Positions 24,105-35,896 of a DNA stretch of 64,000 nucleotides are shown here, in pieces. Source of the stretch: Limnephilus marmoratus (taxonomy: Eukaryota > Arthropoda > Insecta > Trichoptera > Limnephilidae); the NCBI GenBank assembly GCA_917880885.1, contig OU862922.1, positions 310,001 to 374,000 on the forward strand, read 5' to 3'. The position numbers were made by a program, and so were the translations under genes. Under the pieces are notes generated by a model. That model was not told where the DNA came from, did no database searches, and saw only the letters and a list, made by a program, of their open reading frames with translations. The number at the start of each line of letters is the position of its first letter. Position 1 is the first letter of the stretch.

Positions 24105-24242
24105 ACTTTGTTAGATGATGCCTAGGGCGGGGAGGCGGTGATTATTTGCAGCGGGTAGGCGGGCGCCGCCCAGACGGCCAGCAGTCAGCCGCCCAACCGC
24201 CCAGCCAACCAGCCACCCACGCCTGCGACATTATAACCGACT
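24105..24242 (+). promoter_or_regulatory. GC-rich patch with CAGCC/CCGCC repeats
   Basis: A GC-rich, CpG-containing patch with repeated CCGCCCA/CCAGCCA units sits just upstream of the ATG at 24261. It could be a promoter or 5' UTR. No TATA or Inr assignment is possible by eye. Confidence 0.3.
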
Positions 24243-24260
24243 AACTCATTTCTCTCAAGC

Positions 24261-24350
24261 ATGTTCGTACACATCGGTGGAATTTTATTATTTTTATGGT
24301 GGTTGTTGACTCTAAAGGCACTGGAGCGAGCGAATCGAGTTGACGGTTAA
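24261..24350 (+). CDS. Candidate first coding exon with signal-peptide-like start
   Basis: An ATG opens 29 codons that look like a secretory signal: MFVHIGGILLFLWWLLTLKA followed by LERANRVDG and TAA. The hydrophobic core ILLFLWWLL with a polar follow-on is unusual for random AT-rich DNA, and a GC-rich patch lies just upstream. A donor-like GGTTAA overlaps the stop, which is weak. Chance remains quite possible. Confidence 0.3.
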   Translation: MFVHIGGILLFLWWLLTLKALERANRVDG

Positions 24351-24354
24351 ATTT

Positions 24355-26900
24355 ATTCCTAGTACTGTCGCCACATTTTCCAAATAAACATAGCATTGGC
24401 TAAATCCATAGACAGTTAAACCAAGTTAGACGCTTCCGAGATTATAATATTTTACCAACTTTGAAATACTAAGAGGATGAATATTTATGCAACACGATTA
24501 TGTGTTACGACTTTTATTGATAATACAATCATCGATATTTAGTAAAGTGTTTGACCTGATAAGGCAAATACACAAATACTACATAACATTTTTGAATGAT
24601 TACAAATACGAGAAAATAGAGATACCAGTCGAAAGCTAGATTATTTTTCGCATAGTATAAATAAATTAGAAAACCGTAGGTACATCGTACCTACAATAAA
24701 TTTTACATAAATTAAGATATTTTTTCCATCTGCCCGAAGGCAATAAGCAGTCTGGGTCCATTAGTCTCACCTAGTTTCACCATAACTCTTACTACCTGGT
24801 AAGAACTACCACTAGAAATTAGAACTTTCCCTAGCTAATTACAGCAAGGTACTGCATCTGTTGGCCCAGAAAACAAAGTGGCAACTTGATACATATTTCT
24901 TAAAAATTAGTACGGTAAAATTAGAAGCACTGATAATGACTGGCTACTTTAATGTTCTGGTATTGAGTGGTTAAGTGCAAGGCGTGTACATAATTGTATA
25001 GACAATTGATTAGGCTATAATAATCGGTTGTAGAGGCACTGCAAATTCCAAATGTATTATAGTGAAAGCACTCTTAGAAGTTCCGAGTATACGAGAATTA
25101 ATCCCGCAAACCACGGGATGCAGAGAAATGGCTCCCAAGCTTTACACCACGGGGTCGTAATAACTTACAGATTCATGTTTACTCACGATTATTGGGCCGA
25201 TCGTAAGAAGTAGGTACTCACCTGAAAGAAAAAGAAATAAACACGATTAGAAACAAATCAAATATCACTTGTTGTACAGGAGCTGATTTAGTGTGGATTA
25301 GTTAAGGCAGTTCTAGTTTTCATTCCTCCGAAAAAATGTTTTTTATTTTTTTTTTTAATTAAACATCTGATAATTGGGCTCGTGAGTTTATTGCGATATA
25401 TCGAAACAACAACAAAAAAACCTCTGTGAATTTTGTGATAATATTGATAGTGATGAGTGATGTAATAATTGGGCTCGTGTTTTTTTTGTGATAGGTATAT
25501 CGAAACAAATAAAAAATCTCTGTGAGTTTTGTCCATGTACGTGTATGTCCTTTATAAAAAAACATCTTTCTAATCGATTTTACAAAATATTTTTATTAGA
25601 TTTAGGCAATTAGTTCATAGTTGAAGAATAAACAGGTAATTTCTCTTAAAACCGAATTATACGCTGAAACATAAACAGTAGATATTATTTCATTTTAGAC
25701 ATATTTTATCTTTCTATAGTTGAGGGTAGGCATAGGTATATTTTGGCATTGTTAGTACATATTTGCACACGCCTAGTCTTAGCAGACATTTACGAAAACT
25801 CATTATAAAAAAAAGTTTGTATTCATTGAAGAAGATAATATCAACAACTCTCAAAGTACGAAAGAGATAAAGACACCAAAATAAGAGTATGAAGTGTATT
25901 TCGGTGTCGTTATCTTCACATTTTCATTGCAATTTGTGGATATTATAATACGTGTAGGTACCCACTGAAAAAAACCACCTAAATCCAAATGTATAAATTA
26001 CAAATTCGGTCAGAATCTAGACATTTACATAATATATAGGTACCCAGAAGGGAAGAGGTTGCTCCGTGACCGCAACCTGCCTGTCTAATAGTGTGTATTC
26101 GTCAACGCCTTGATGAATACATTAAATAGGCAATTTATTACATTAGATTAATTACACCGTTAAAAATAAATAATACCTTAAATTACTCATTACTCTTTAC
26201 GCTTGATCGGGTATGTAAAGTGAGCAGTAGGTGGCATGACGTCACAAGCGCGAAATAGTACCTAATAATTGAGTATAGATATGTGGCTGTTTAACGGGAG
26301 CGGCCGCTAACAAGTTCATTTACTAATGTTACCGACACTCAACACCCAACACCGAACATCGCTGTCTGCTGACACACATATGTATGTGAATATGCCAGCA
26401 CCAGCGATATCAGATGGGACATCGGGGGTAAAAGTGTTATAGAACTCAGTCGATCGATCACTTTACACCCGCGTCGCTCACGACCCACCGGCCAAGTGAT
26501 TGGGTACTTTAACACTTGGAAAAACACCATCGAGTAGAGAAAAGAAATCAATCCGCCGAAAGTCAAAAAAATCCACCGAAACTGAGACTCGAATACCCAA
26601 CACCAGATCTTTGAATGGGTAATTTTATTTGACGTAGGTAAATGTTAGCCTATTTTTACTTGTAGGTATCTACCATCTCTATTTGTCTGCCGCGAGAACG
26701 AGATTCGAGATGCCGGGTTTACGATACTCATCTATGATAGGTCGCCACACCGACACCCATCACGGGACGTGACGTGACGAGTGACGTTAGAATGTTTTTT
26801 TGAAAAACATACCCGATCGCTCTTTGGTGGTTCGTGATTGGGTTACAAAGATCGGGTGGTTCACGATCGACCCACGACTAGTGTGTTACGAGGGATTCCA
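24355..26900. other. AT-rich stretch, nothing recognised
   Basis: Two direct copies of 'ataattgggctcgtg' (about 25370 and 25465) show a small local duplication with 'cgatatatcgaaacaa'. No other gene-like feature is seen. Confidence 0.45.
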
Positions 26901-26920
26901 CGATGGAACAGAACGATACT

Positions 26921-27745
26921 AAAGCATCAATAACAGGTGATTAAATTTAAATTTTGTTGAATTTAATGTTTCAAAGACCCAATCTTGTCTGATTACGTCT
27001 AAAAGGGATCGAAATGAAAATCTAGTCTCTTTCAACGGAAGCAATCTTCCGAACAGGCCCTCCGTTGATATGCTTGGTGTAACCCTAAGTGACCAGCTCA
27101 GGTATGGGGGCTCCATCGAAGCCAGAGTAAAGTTAGCCTCCCAAAAACTGGGCGTACTGTACAGGGCCCGCAGATACTTTAATAGTACACAACTGCTAAC
27201 CCTGTACAAATCGCAAGTGCGCCCCACGGTTGAATTTGGCAGCCACCTCTGGTCTGGAGCTCCAAAATACGTGAAAAATACCCTCGACTCTGTGCAGAAA
27301 CGGGCGGTCCGTTTGATAGATTCTCCCATCTTAACAGACGGATTGCAATCTTTAGAGCACAGGCGTCGGGTGGGAATGCTATCCTTGTTCTACCGGTATT
27401 ACAATGGAAGATGCTCCGAGGAACTAGCGTCATTGATCCCTTCGGCACCGGTGCATAGTCGGGAAACACGCCAAACGCGTGCCCAACATTTGTACACAGT
27501 TGACATTTGTCACATGAGAACGGGTCGTTTCTTCGACTCGTTCTTGTGTTCAACAGCTCGGCTGTGGAATGATTTGCCGGCCTCTGTGTTTCCTCCTTCC
27601 TACAACATGGGTCTCTTCAAGACCAATGTTCATTCCTTCCTCCCCTCAAAAAGACCCTCCACACAGCATCCCAGATGACATAGATGACCTGTGTGGAGTT
27701 AATGTAAAAAAAAAAAAAAAAAGTTATAAGGCATCAATACAGTGA
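26921..27745 (+). mobile_element. 5'-truncated LINE insertion with poly-A and TSD
   Basis: The element runs from about 26939 to the A-run at 27706-27722. The flanks are imperfect duplicates: 'aaagcatcaataacagg' before and 'aaggcatcaatacagtg' after. The short 3' UTR has a stem formed by CTCCACACAG (27657-27666) and CTGTGTGGAG (27689-27698), immediately before the tail. This is the standard signature of target-primed reverse transcription. Confidence 0.85.
26941..27678 (+). pseudogene. LINE ORF2 C-terminal part (RT thumb and tail)
   Basis: An uninterrupted frame of 245 codons begins just downstream of where the RT catalytic YADD motif would lie. It starts LNLNFVEFNVSKTQSCLITS, the 'N..KTq.c.f' block that follows the RT active site in non-LTR elements. 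Later blocks include VDMLGVTLSD, YKSQVRPTVEFGSHLWSGAP, DSVQKRAVRLID and TARLWNDLPASVFPPSY, all typical of insect LINE tails. The frame is intact, so the insertion is fairly young, but the endonuclease and RT catalytic domains are absent and the copy is inactive. Confidence 0.85.
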
Positions 27746-27749
27746 TAAA

Positions 27750-29690
27750 ACAGAACTGTGAAAAAATGGAACAGGGAATAGAAATAACCTATTCTAACAT
27801 TTTATTTATATATTTGCTTTATTTTGTTGTACAATTTTTTTTTTAAATTATTAGATTGCATCGAATTACGACAAAAGCAGTTTTATTTATCATTGTTCTG
27901 TTTTTATCAACTTTTCGTTTCTCGTACTCTGTTTTATCGTGTTCTGTTTGTTCCAGTTAGCGTGTAATAATAAGAAGTGAAATAATAAAGAAATAATAAG
28001 AATGAAGAAATAATAATAATAAGAATGAAGTAATAATAAGCCAGTGAAGTCAGCATCAAGGTGTACGTGTTGCAGGGGTACTTTTAAGGGGTAGACGTAC
28101 TATTTTACTCCCACGGGGACTGAAACCATCCGAAAACACCGGTAAAAGATGAAATACGTTAGCTCTTCGTAAAACGATATAAAATTCGACTGAAATATTG
28201 GTGTTTGGACGTAAACGGCTTATTTAGGACGAGCAGCTGGACAGGTGATACATTTACGAAGTGATTGCTAAAATAAATTCAGTTCAGACCATCGAACCGA
28301 TACTTTTATATTATACATAACATGCAGCGAAACATATTTTAAATGTTTTGTAAAAAAAATAAGTTTATCTTTATTTTTACCTTCCGATCCCCCACTTTAT
28401 ACTAGTGTTAAACCATGGTACACCGTATTAAAACTAATCACCACCCGATTAAGTGTTGTGAGGCGGATTACGGAACGTTCTTTGGGGACAGTTGTTTCGC
28501 AGAAAAACAAATGTAACATTGTCATCGATGGCCATTTTTTGACATTAGAAAATTCCCGTGAAACGCCGATTCTGCTTAACCACATGATAGTTGTCCTCTT
28601 CTGCAGATCACAATTTGTTCAAAAGCTGTAAAAAAACAAAATGTCGCTGAATAGCCATTTGATGACTTCATAACATGTTAATTTCTGGAGCTGTAAGCGT
28701 TATTCAATTCAATAAGGGAGGAAAGACGGATGCCGGGAATTGCCAACTGATGTCAACAATATCGAACGAAAACTAAATGATGATGGCATTTTATAACAGA
28801 GTTAGAAGCACTTGCATATTAATAGCCATTAAAAGATGTCACAAGGATCGCAACCATTAAAACGTATAACGACAAGACACGGTCGGGTTATTTGTCCCAA
28901 GAAAGCTGCCTATCCTTTCTGTCACATTGAGACAAGAAGTTCAGGAAGGAATGCGCAGAATGAATCGAGTTACTATGATCTTTGTGACTGTAAAATATTA
29001 CATTCTCTTGTTGGCACTTGGCCTTGTACTGTACAGTGTACACTGTACCCACCTCACACTTGGCTGCACTGAGAAACTATGTGAAATATTGCAACTCTTT
29101 TTGTACATCAACCGGTTTCAATAACCTCTTTTCGAGTACAAAAAAACGGCTCACTTGAAATTGATCCATAAAAATTTGTAATATTTAATTAATACGATTT
29201 TTTTAAAACAGCAAATTTACACGCATTTGAGGTTGGCAAAAGAAAATAACGTGTTTAAATGCGTGTCTCGCATTCAAAATAAGGGATAACAGTCTAAGTA
29301 ATGACATTACATTCTTACAAGGCAAGGTAAGGCGCGCGCGCCTAAAGAAAATAGATTGGTCGTTCACTTTCGATTTAATCCATGACTGAGTTCTGTATAA
29401 TATCACGATTGGAGTCAATTGAAACCGTCTACCAAATAAATTTAAAGTTCAAGCCTGTACATCTATCGTACAGAGCTTTGACAAACTATCGTTTATATTC
29501 AGTGAATTATATTTATCGGTATTATACATAGTGTATACGTAGAGTATATACAGTTATACACCCACTCACTAACTTCTGAGATCGAACTGGATAAAATACG
29601 AAAATAAGCAGAGTAGTTGATATTAATCTTAGGAGATGAATCTTTACTTGACTTTCTTGCATTATTTTTAGGTTTTAGAAATTTCCGGTT
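27750..29690. other. AT-rich stretch with AAT/GAAT simple repeats
   Basis: 27965-28040 is an imperfect AATAATAAGAATGAAG simple repeat. The rest holds no recognised gene or family repeat. Confidence 0.5.
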
Positions 29691-29694
29691 GCTA

Positions 29695-30060
29695 TTACTC
29701 TTACAGCATTTATGAAGCCATCCAAAACTAATAAATAAAATTAAATTTAAAAAGAGAAAGTGAAAAATTGTTATTTTGAGGCCATGCACCACATTGTGGT
29801 GCATGGCCTCAAAATAACCAAAAAGAGGTTCATAAATAGGAGATTTTGAACTTGAAAACATTTTTCATAAGCCTGATAGTTTATTTTTTCTGGGCCCGTA
29901 AAAAGACTATAAAAATACCCTTTTATTTCAAAGGCAAATACGTGTTCTACTCGCAGTACTAAATTAAAACATCGAAAATATTTGTAAGCTGTCTAATTTT
30001 CAAACCAAAAACACACGCTTTTGCTTTACTTCGTAGTGCTTCATCTTTAAGTTAGATTAA
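29695..30060. repeat. Dispersed repeat, family R, copy 1
   Basis: It shares ordered blocks with 46990-47345: 'ttcataaataggagattttg' against 'ttataaataggagactttgg', 'gtgttctactcgcagta' against 'gtgttctacacgcagta', and 'ttcatctttaa' against 'ttcatcttaag'. There is no clear terminal structure or coding capacity, and the superfamily is unknown. Confidence 0.6.
29770..29818. repeat. Perfect 24-bp-arm palindrome with 1-nt centre
   Basis: GTTATTTTGAGGCCATGCAC-CACA, a central T, then the exact reverse complement ending GGCCTCAAAATAAC. It lies inside repeat family R but is absent at the corresponding position of the 47.0 kb copy. Confidence 0.95.
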
Positions 30061-30064
30061 AATC

Positions 30065-31517
30065 ATATACATACCTAGGATGGTTAATGTGGATACAATA
30101 CATGCTTTCCAGAAGAATAAGCCGTGCAGAGGATAATTTGGAAATCTTTAATTTGTGTTCAGTCGAATATCAGCTCTGTGCAACAATAGGAATATTGTCC
30201 GAAGTAAATAATCCGTGCATAACAAAGAAGCTAATAAAGTTACGACAGTTTTTATTTCAATATGATTTGTCCTTATTAAATTTTTTTTCTTGTATTTCTT
30301 ACACTAGATATGCGTATTTGAAAAATATGTAAATAAATTTAATTAGGTAATTATTATTCCTGAAGACGCGTGCTTATAAATGAGTTCGTTGAAATTATAC
30401 TTTCAAAACAAAGCACATAGGAAAGTAAAATATAATTTTGGAAAGTTATCTTTTATCAATCATCCTGTTTACGAAAAATACTGCCCAATAAAGCAAATAT
30501 CTGCTGCTCCTACAGACTATCATAAATTACAAGTTGGGATTTAGTTGATAAATGGTTCACTTTTTCTAGATGCTGCCAAAACATTCCCAAAGGAAATGGA
30601 AAGAAGCCTAAGAAATTATTAAAACCGAACAATATTCATACAATTCATACCGAAGCGGCACCACGTAAACTGGGGTGAAATCCTAGTTCCGAATCAAATA
30701 TTTACACTGCAGGTCAAACGAAAAGATTCTGGTAAAATAAAGAATGAACGAGGGTTATCGGAACAGCAGAGATAATGCTTTGAACAAATTGAATGGCTGA
30801 ACTAGGATCATCCGATAAGAAAAACGCTCAGCTAAAAGAGATATTTTTTATTTCTCTTGGCGCTGTGAACATTAGTAATGGAGTCGTGTAATAAGTAATA
30901 ATACAATGAGAATAAAACAAACTAGAGTAGAAGCCATAATAATACTATGTAATCCCAGTAGATGCGGTTGGTAGTTGATATTATGAAGTTTAAATACATG
31001 TGAAGGTCATCAAATAAAAATAATTAAAAAACAGATTTCTAATATATCTTCCGGCGAGGGTCAAGGTGATTTGAACAATGGCCCGGTGCGCACCACAAAC
31101 TATACCCAGCCACTTGGTTGAGAATAATGAGAATTCTGTATTAGTTTACTCACAAGCAACATTCCTTATAAGGACACGGATACTATTGAAGTGGGAAGAT
31201 ATTTTTCAGATGTGTTCTAGGAGGAGCTCGCAGTTCAGAGATGATAATAATTATAATAAATACATTTATTCATCAATAGATTTTTATAATATTATACGTT
31301 TTGTAAAGTTATCATTGATTATATTGACAAAAGGTCACTGTTCAGCTATACATTCAGGATATCTCCTGGAATGCAGCTGGTTCATTCATCTTCATCTCGA
31401 ACAGTATCCGTCATGCAACAGCATCCGTCCTGCAACATCATCGATCAAAATATGATAGCCGAAATGACGATCCTTTTTTTTCTAGTTAAAGAAAGGGAGA
31501 ACACGCACATGCAACCA
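30065..31517. other. AT-rich stretch, nothing recognised
   Basis: ORFs of 81 and 125 codons (30087-30332 and 31078-31455, + strand) have no domain or splice context. Confidence 0.4.
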
Positions 31518-31520
31518 TTA

Positions 31521-31679
31521 GGGAACGTACCCATACTACGTGACCAACTTTATGCAATTTTTAACCCCCCCCCCCGGTGACCAAAATCCTAAGCAACCCG
31601 CCGCTCATTTGTACGGAGCGTGACATTTTGAAGACCCCCCCCCCCCCCTAAACGTGTCACGTAGTATGGGTACGTTCCC
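31521..31679 (+). mobile_element. PIF/Harbinger-like MITE, family B, copy 2
   Basis: Intact inverted ends (GGGAACGTACCCATACTACG on the left and its complement on the right) and an exact TTA duplication on both sides. Two long C-runs flank the core 'ccgctcatttgtac'. No ORF. Confidence 0.88.
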
Positions 31680-31684
31680 TTACG

Positions 31685-32580
31685 TGTATACCTCAAATCT
31701 TTAAATTTGCAGACTTAGGGATATAGGATTATACATGTAGTTTCAACAGATGTCAGTTAAGTAGGACCAAAGAAGACTGTCTTCTATCGTCTTTTGTGTC
31801 CATTGCACGAACGGTTATAGATAGACCGCTAGGTTAGTGCGAATTAAGAAAGTCGAAATATTATAATCTTTGAGTGAGTAACTGTCTCGCAAATTGATTT
31901 CAGGAAAATTTTATTCAAAAGTTAATGGGAAATAAAGCGATAAGAACCGTTTTTGAAATGTTGTGCATTGTAGCCGTGCAATGGCACGAGTGGCCACTTT
32001 GCAGCCGGTCGAATCAAAACACGTACGAGCCCTCGATGCGAGACGTGAGGAAATTCAGAGTCCGTTGACAATAATACCAGAACACCGGTGGAGATTTGCT
32101 TGTTGTGAAACAGACAGTTGTGTCAGTCACAAAAAGGGTCAGGAACCTGTCTGGCCTGGTTGCGGAAGGAGCCGGCCTGACCTCGATACACGCCCAATTA
32201 TGGATGCAAATCACCGAACCAACCAAACAACAAACCTACCAGTCAACTGACTCATGCCTAATCGGGCGCATTATTACGTCCAACAGAAGGAAATGCTGCT
32301 TTTACGAAATTCAGACAAAATTAATACCGAACATTGCATTGGCAAATTATCCAGATTCAGTGAAACAATTCGGAATAACTTCGTTGAAAAATTTGGGTAT
32401 CCATTGTATGGGGTTTAAAACTGATACCAACTGTATTTGTGCAATTTGTAGTCACGTGGAAAACTAATGACCAGATATCATTTTTACGAAGATATGGTAC
32501 ACATTTCACAGAAATTCTGTTGCATAAAAGATCCAAGACAGTAGACAACACTACAGGCAAAAGAATGAGTTTTATTCCCT
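31685..32580. other. Stretch without recognised gene
   Basis: Overlapping ORFs at 31963-32467 occupy a slightly GC-richer patch but show no consistent frame, domain or splice signal. Confidence 0.4.
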
Positions 32581-33193
32581 ACATGTCGGCCTCCGTGGTT
32601 GAGAGGTAAGACTCACGACTAGCGATCCGGAGGTTCAAATACCGGCTAGCACAAGTAATTTGATTAATTTGGGTATTTCACAATTGTATAAGGTATATAT
32701 TTGCGGCACGTATCATGGAATGTACTCTCAGTGTCGCACTGGTGTAAGATCACCATTCAGAATTGAAACGTTGCTTGAAATGGCTTTAGCCGTGTTTGGT
32801 GACTAGATCTGAATAGCCAAGTACTTCCCCACTTTCCTCTTCCTCATCTGCTTCCCCTCCCCGCTCAGGGCTGGGCAGTATTTGAAATACTTGTAATTGA
32901 AATACGTATTTGAAATACAAATACGTATTTTGTATTAGTAATTTTGTATTTCAATTACTTCCTAAAAATGTATTTTGTAATTGGTATTTCAATTACCTGC
33001 TGCTGAGGTATTTTGTAATTTGTATTTCAAATACTTATGGTTTCAAAATACATTTTCAAATATATTTAGTGGTCTTAATAATGATAATGAAAAATAAACA
33101 CACATAGATAATACATAGAATAAAAACGCTAGAATACTGTACTATTGTCCTTTGCTATAGCACTCTTACGAATGATTATTTGTAGTTCTCTTA

Positions 33194-33359
33194 GGGGGCA
33201 TACATTAATTACGTGAGCTCAAAAAGGGGGGGGGGGGGGTCCAGCAAAATCTCACGTTACTTGGAAAGAATAAACGAAGTGGCCCAAATTTATCTCACCA
33301 AGGGGCGTGGGGAGTCTAGTTTGGAAGAAAAACTGTTCACGTAATTAATGAATGCCCCA
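33194..33359. mobile_element. PIF/Harbinger-like MITE, family A, copy 2 (inside the hAT)
   Basis: It starts GGGGGCATACATTAATTACG and ends TTAATGAATGCCCCA, with TTA on both sides (33191-33193 and 33360-33362). The terminal base has mutated. A G-run replaces the C-run of copy 1 at the matching position, because the orientation is reversed. Confidence 0.85.
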
Positions 33360-33624
33360 TTATCATTGCTTTATAATGTACTGTACATTTTTTTAACGTC
33401 ATGCTAGTTATTATTATTGTCCTGTGCTACAATAGCACTGTTATTGTACATTTTGTATCATATTATATTATACTTTTCATTGCTTTGTATTGTACATTTT
33501 TGTATCATAGTATTAGATCAAGAGCTAAAGGAATAGTTTGCCTGATTACTAGATTATTTTTAAGTTAATTACTGTAGAGCGCACTTGAAGTGAAATAACA
33601 CAAAACTGCGCTATACAAATGTCA

Positions 33625-34255
33625 TCCATTTATATATAAAAATGAATCCTTGTTTCCCTTGGTCACGCCATAACTTCAGAACCTATTTCATTTATTTTTT
33701 TTTAAGTTTTCTAATACTTTGTAGAATGTTCTTACGGAAAGAAAAATTAAGAAAATTACGCAGAAAATTGGATAATTTCAGAAAACTTAAAGATTATTTT
33801 AACTTTGCACGTTTGACAGTTCGCGCGTTTGATGAAATTGAATTTAGCAGGCAGCCGTTTTTTTTTGGAACAAAAGAATTGTCTATGGATTTTTAAAATT
33901 ATAGATATTTGAAATAGGTACCTATGTTAGGTACCAGATTTGATTGATTGTTCTAATAATATAGAAAAATGAATATTTGTAACATGTGAAAAATGAAAAT
34001 TTGAATAAAAAAATTGTAATAGCTGGCACGCGAGTTGTTTGAAAACTGATGTACTGGGACTAAATATAGGGAACGCGGGAGGGGGTTGGCGGGATGGGGG
34101 AGCGGGAGTGGTGAGAGGGTAGGGAAGGTGGAAAGGGAATGCAAGAGGGGAAAGGGGTGCGGTAGGGGAACGGGGACGCACGGGAAAGGACATGCAGGGA
34201 GAAACAATTTATTTCTTTGAATATGTTATCGCAACGCATGCCGGGAACCAGCTAG
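33625..34255 (+). mobile_element. Non-autonomous Helitron, family H1 (inside the hAT)
   Basis: It starts TC after an A and ends CTAG before a T, the Helitron rule. Start (tatataaaaatgaatc) and end (gcaacgcatgccgggaac...ctag) match the 60.1 kb copy. A purine/G-rich tract at 34076-34200 precedes the end. The 84-codon ORF inside is not a Rep/helicase. Confidence 0.8.
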
Positions 34256-34739
34256 TGTTATCATAATAATTATTATAATCTGACACCTAAGTCCTATATC
34301 ACAAAACTTTACAAGTGGAGCGGAGACGATACGTGTCTCCTGAGCAATATGATTAGTCAATTTAAATATGTCCCTGTTTCACTCTGCTCAGCTTTGCTTC
34401 TATGGAAACGCACCCTTAGATATGGGCACTTATGAGAATTTATTGCAACCAAAGATTCTACCAAAACCAAATGTATTTTGTAATTTGTATTTTGTATTTG
34501 AAATTAAAAAAAATGGTTAAATACTTTATTTTGTATTTCAAATACTCGACTTGAAAGTATTTTGTATTTTAAATACATGCGAAAAAGTATTTTGTAATTT
34601 GTATTTTAATTACACTAAAGCATGTATTTTGCCCAGCCCTGTCCCCGCTACCTTCAGTCTCACAAAATACTCGAAACGAAGCCATACCTAGTCTCACTGG
34701 CTCCAGGCGGTTAGGAGCAGTTGGACCTCTTTAGGTACT

Positions 34740-35725
34740 CCCTTATTAACATAAAAAATAAAAATGTCAAAAATGCATAAAATAAAAAAAAACCAAAACA
34801 ATCCGTTTTAAAGATAATATTTTTTGTCGCGAGCCCGACGTAAAGTTTACGTGTGATGTAATTTCAAGGTCAGACTAAATTAGAGAAATCAACATAACTC
34901 AATATTTCTGTCATTTGGGCTGATGACTTCATCATCATCTCCTCGGGACCTTCTGGCAATGAACTAAATTACGCGTAGAGGCGTAGAGAAGCAGTCAGAC
35001 AAAAGTTATTTTAACCAAAGAACAGAAATCACTATAATATAAAACCAATGCGTATTTAGTTATTAAGGGGGGAAATGCCTTTAGGACTAGGTTTTTTTAA
35101 AATAAATTTCATGATTTTTTTGGCATGGAATAAATGTATGTAATTTATTTCAACTTCTTTTTTTAACTTTAAGGTCATTTTATATATCTACTTAAGAAAA
35201 TATTGTGATTTTTTCAAGCATTTCCTCGAAAAATATGAAAATTATCAGCAGCTTCCCATCGAACCACCATTTAGCTATTTGTGTGCATTCTGGAGGCCAT
35301 AGTTTTCATATCAAATCAATTGGGTTTTGAATTTAGTTGTTTAAGAACATAAAATGTCTCGTCTATATGAACCTAACTTCTTCCAAAATAATAGATTTTT
35401 TAAAAAATTATTTTAATAATTTTTACAGGTGTGCAAACGAAAACCTCGATTTTTGCCATTTTTAACATTTTTTTACAATTAAAAAATACTTTGGACAATG
35501 ATATTACCTCGAATTTAGGTTCATATTGAGCGTAATTATATAAAGAAAGTGTCTGCAATTTTTAAAATCTTTGAAATATAGTGCACACAAATTAAAAAAA
35601 GGCGGTTTCGAGAAAAATCCGTCTCAAGTTTACCACGCGGTCCGGCACTTAAGGATTAGATGCACACTTAAACACCCTTATAACACCGGAACGAATTGAA
35701 ATTTATTTAGAACTTTGGGAACATA
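34740..35725. other. AT-rich stretch, nothing recognised
   Basis: A-rich and T-rich runs and no ORF of note. It may be an unclassified transposon, since 'ttaaggggggaaatgcc' and 'cggtccggcacttaa' look like element ends, but I cannot match them to each other. Confidence 0.35.
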
Positions 35726-35730
35726 TTCTT

Positions 35731-35896
35731 AGAATTTGAAATTAAAACACTTTTGTACTCTCTTCCGCTAATTTATGTTTCACCAGTCGTCTGGTCGTCT
35801 GGACCAGTCTGAAAATGTTCGTAATAGGATGAAACCGGTACTGGTGAAATATAAATTAATGGAAGAAAGTACAAAAGTGTTTTAATTTCAAATTCT
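35731..35896. repeat. Inverted repeat with 57-bp arms
   Basis: The left arm (35731-35787, AGAATTTGAAATTAAAACAC...TTTCACCAGT) and right arm (35840-35896) are near-perfect complements, separated by 52 bp. No relative or target duplication is visible. Confidence 0.85.

Larger units (their letters stand above)
32866..34641. mobile_element. Non-autonomous hAT-like transposon with exact 8-bp TSD
   Basis: The element begins CAGGGCTGGGCA and ends TGCCCAGCCCTG in inverted orientation, and is flanked by an identical 8-bp TCCCCGCT (32858-32865 and 34642-34649). An 8-bp TSD and CAGGG-type ends are hallmarks of hAT elements. Both ends carry many subterminal copies of a TATTTGAAATAC / GTATTTTGTATTT motif (about 32877-33075 and 34470-34630), probably transposase-binding repeats. 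There is no transposase. The 1776-bp length includes an inserted Harbinger MITE and a Helitron. Confidence 0.88.
32586..34735 (+). mobile_element. SINE family S, copy 5, split by a hAT element
   Basis: The 5' half (32586-32865) has the tRNA-like head (gcctccgtggttgagaggta) and body through 'gactagatctgaatagccaa'. It resumes at 34642 with 'tccccgctaccttcagtctc' and the tail (ctggctccaggcggttagga). Removing 32866-34649 restores the family consensus 'ctccccgctaccttcag', proving the insertion order. Confidence 0.88.

Noticed and set aside
27179..27553. Minus-strand 124-codon ORF
   Set aside because: It is antisense to the LINE RT C-terminal frame, which has the recognisable motifs.
31963..32467. 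Two overlapping plus-strand ORFs as exons
   Set aside because: Different frames compete, no splice sites or domains, and composition is unremarkable.
33642..33896. 84-codon ORF inside the Helitron
   Set aside because: It lies within a non-autonomous element, has no Rep or helicase motif, and is not kept in the other copy.
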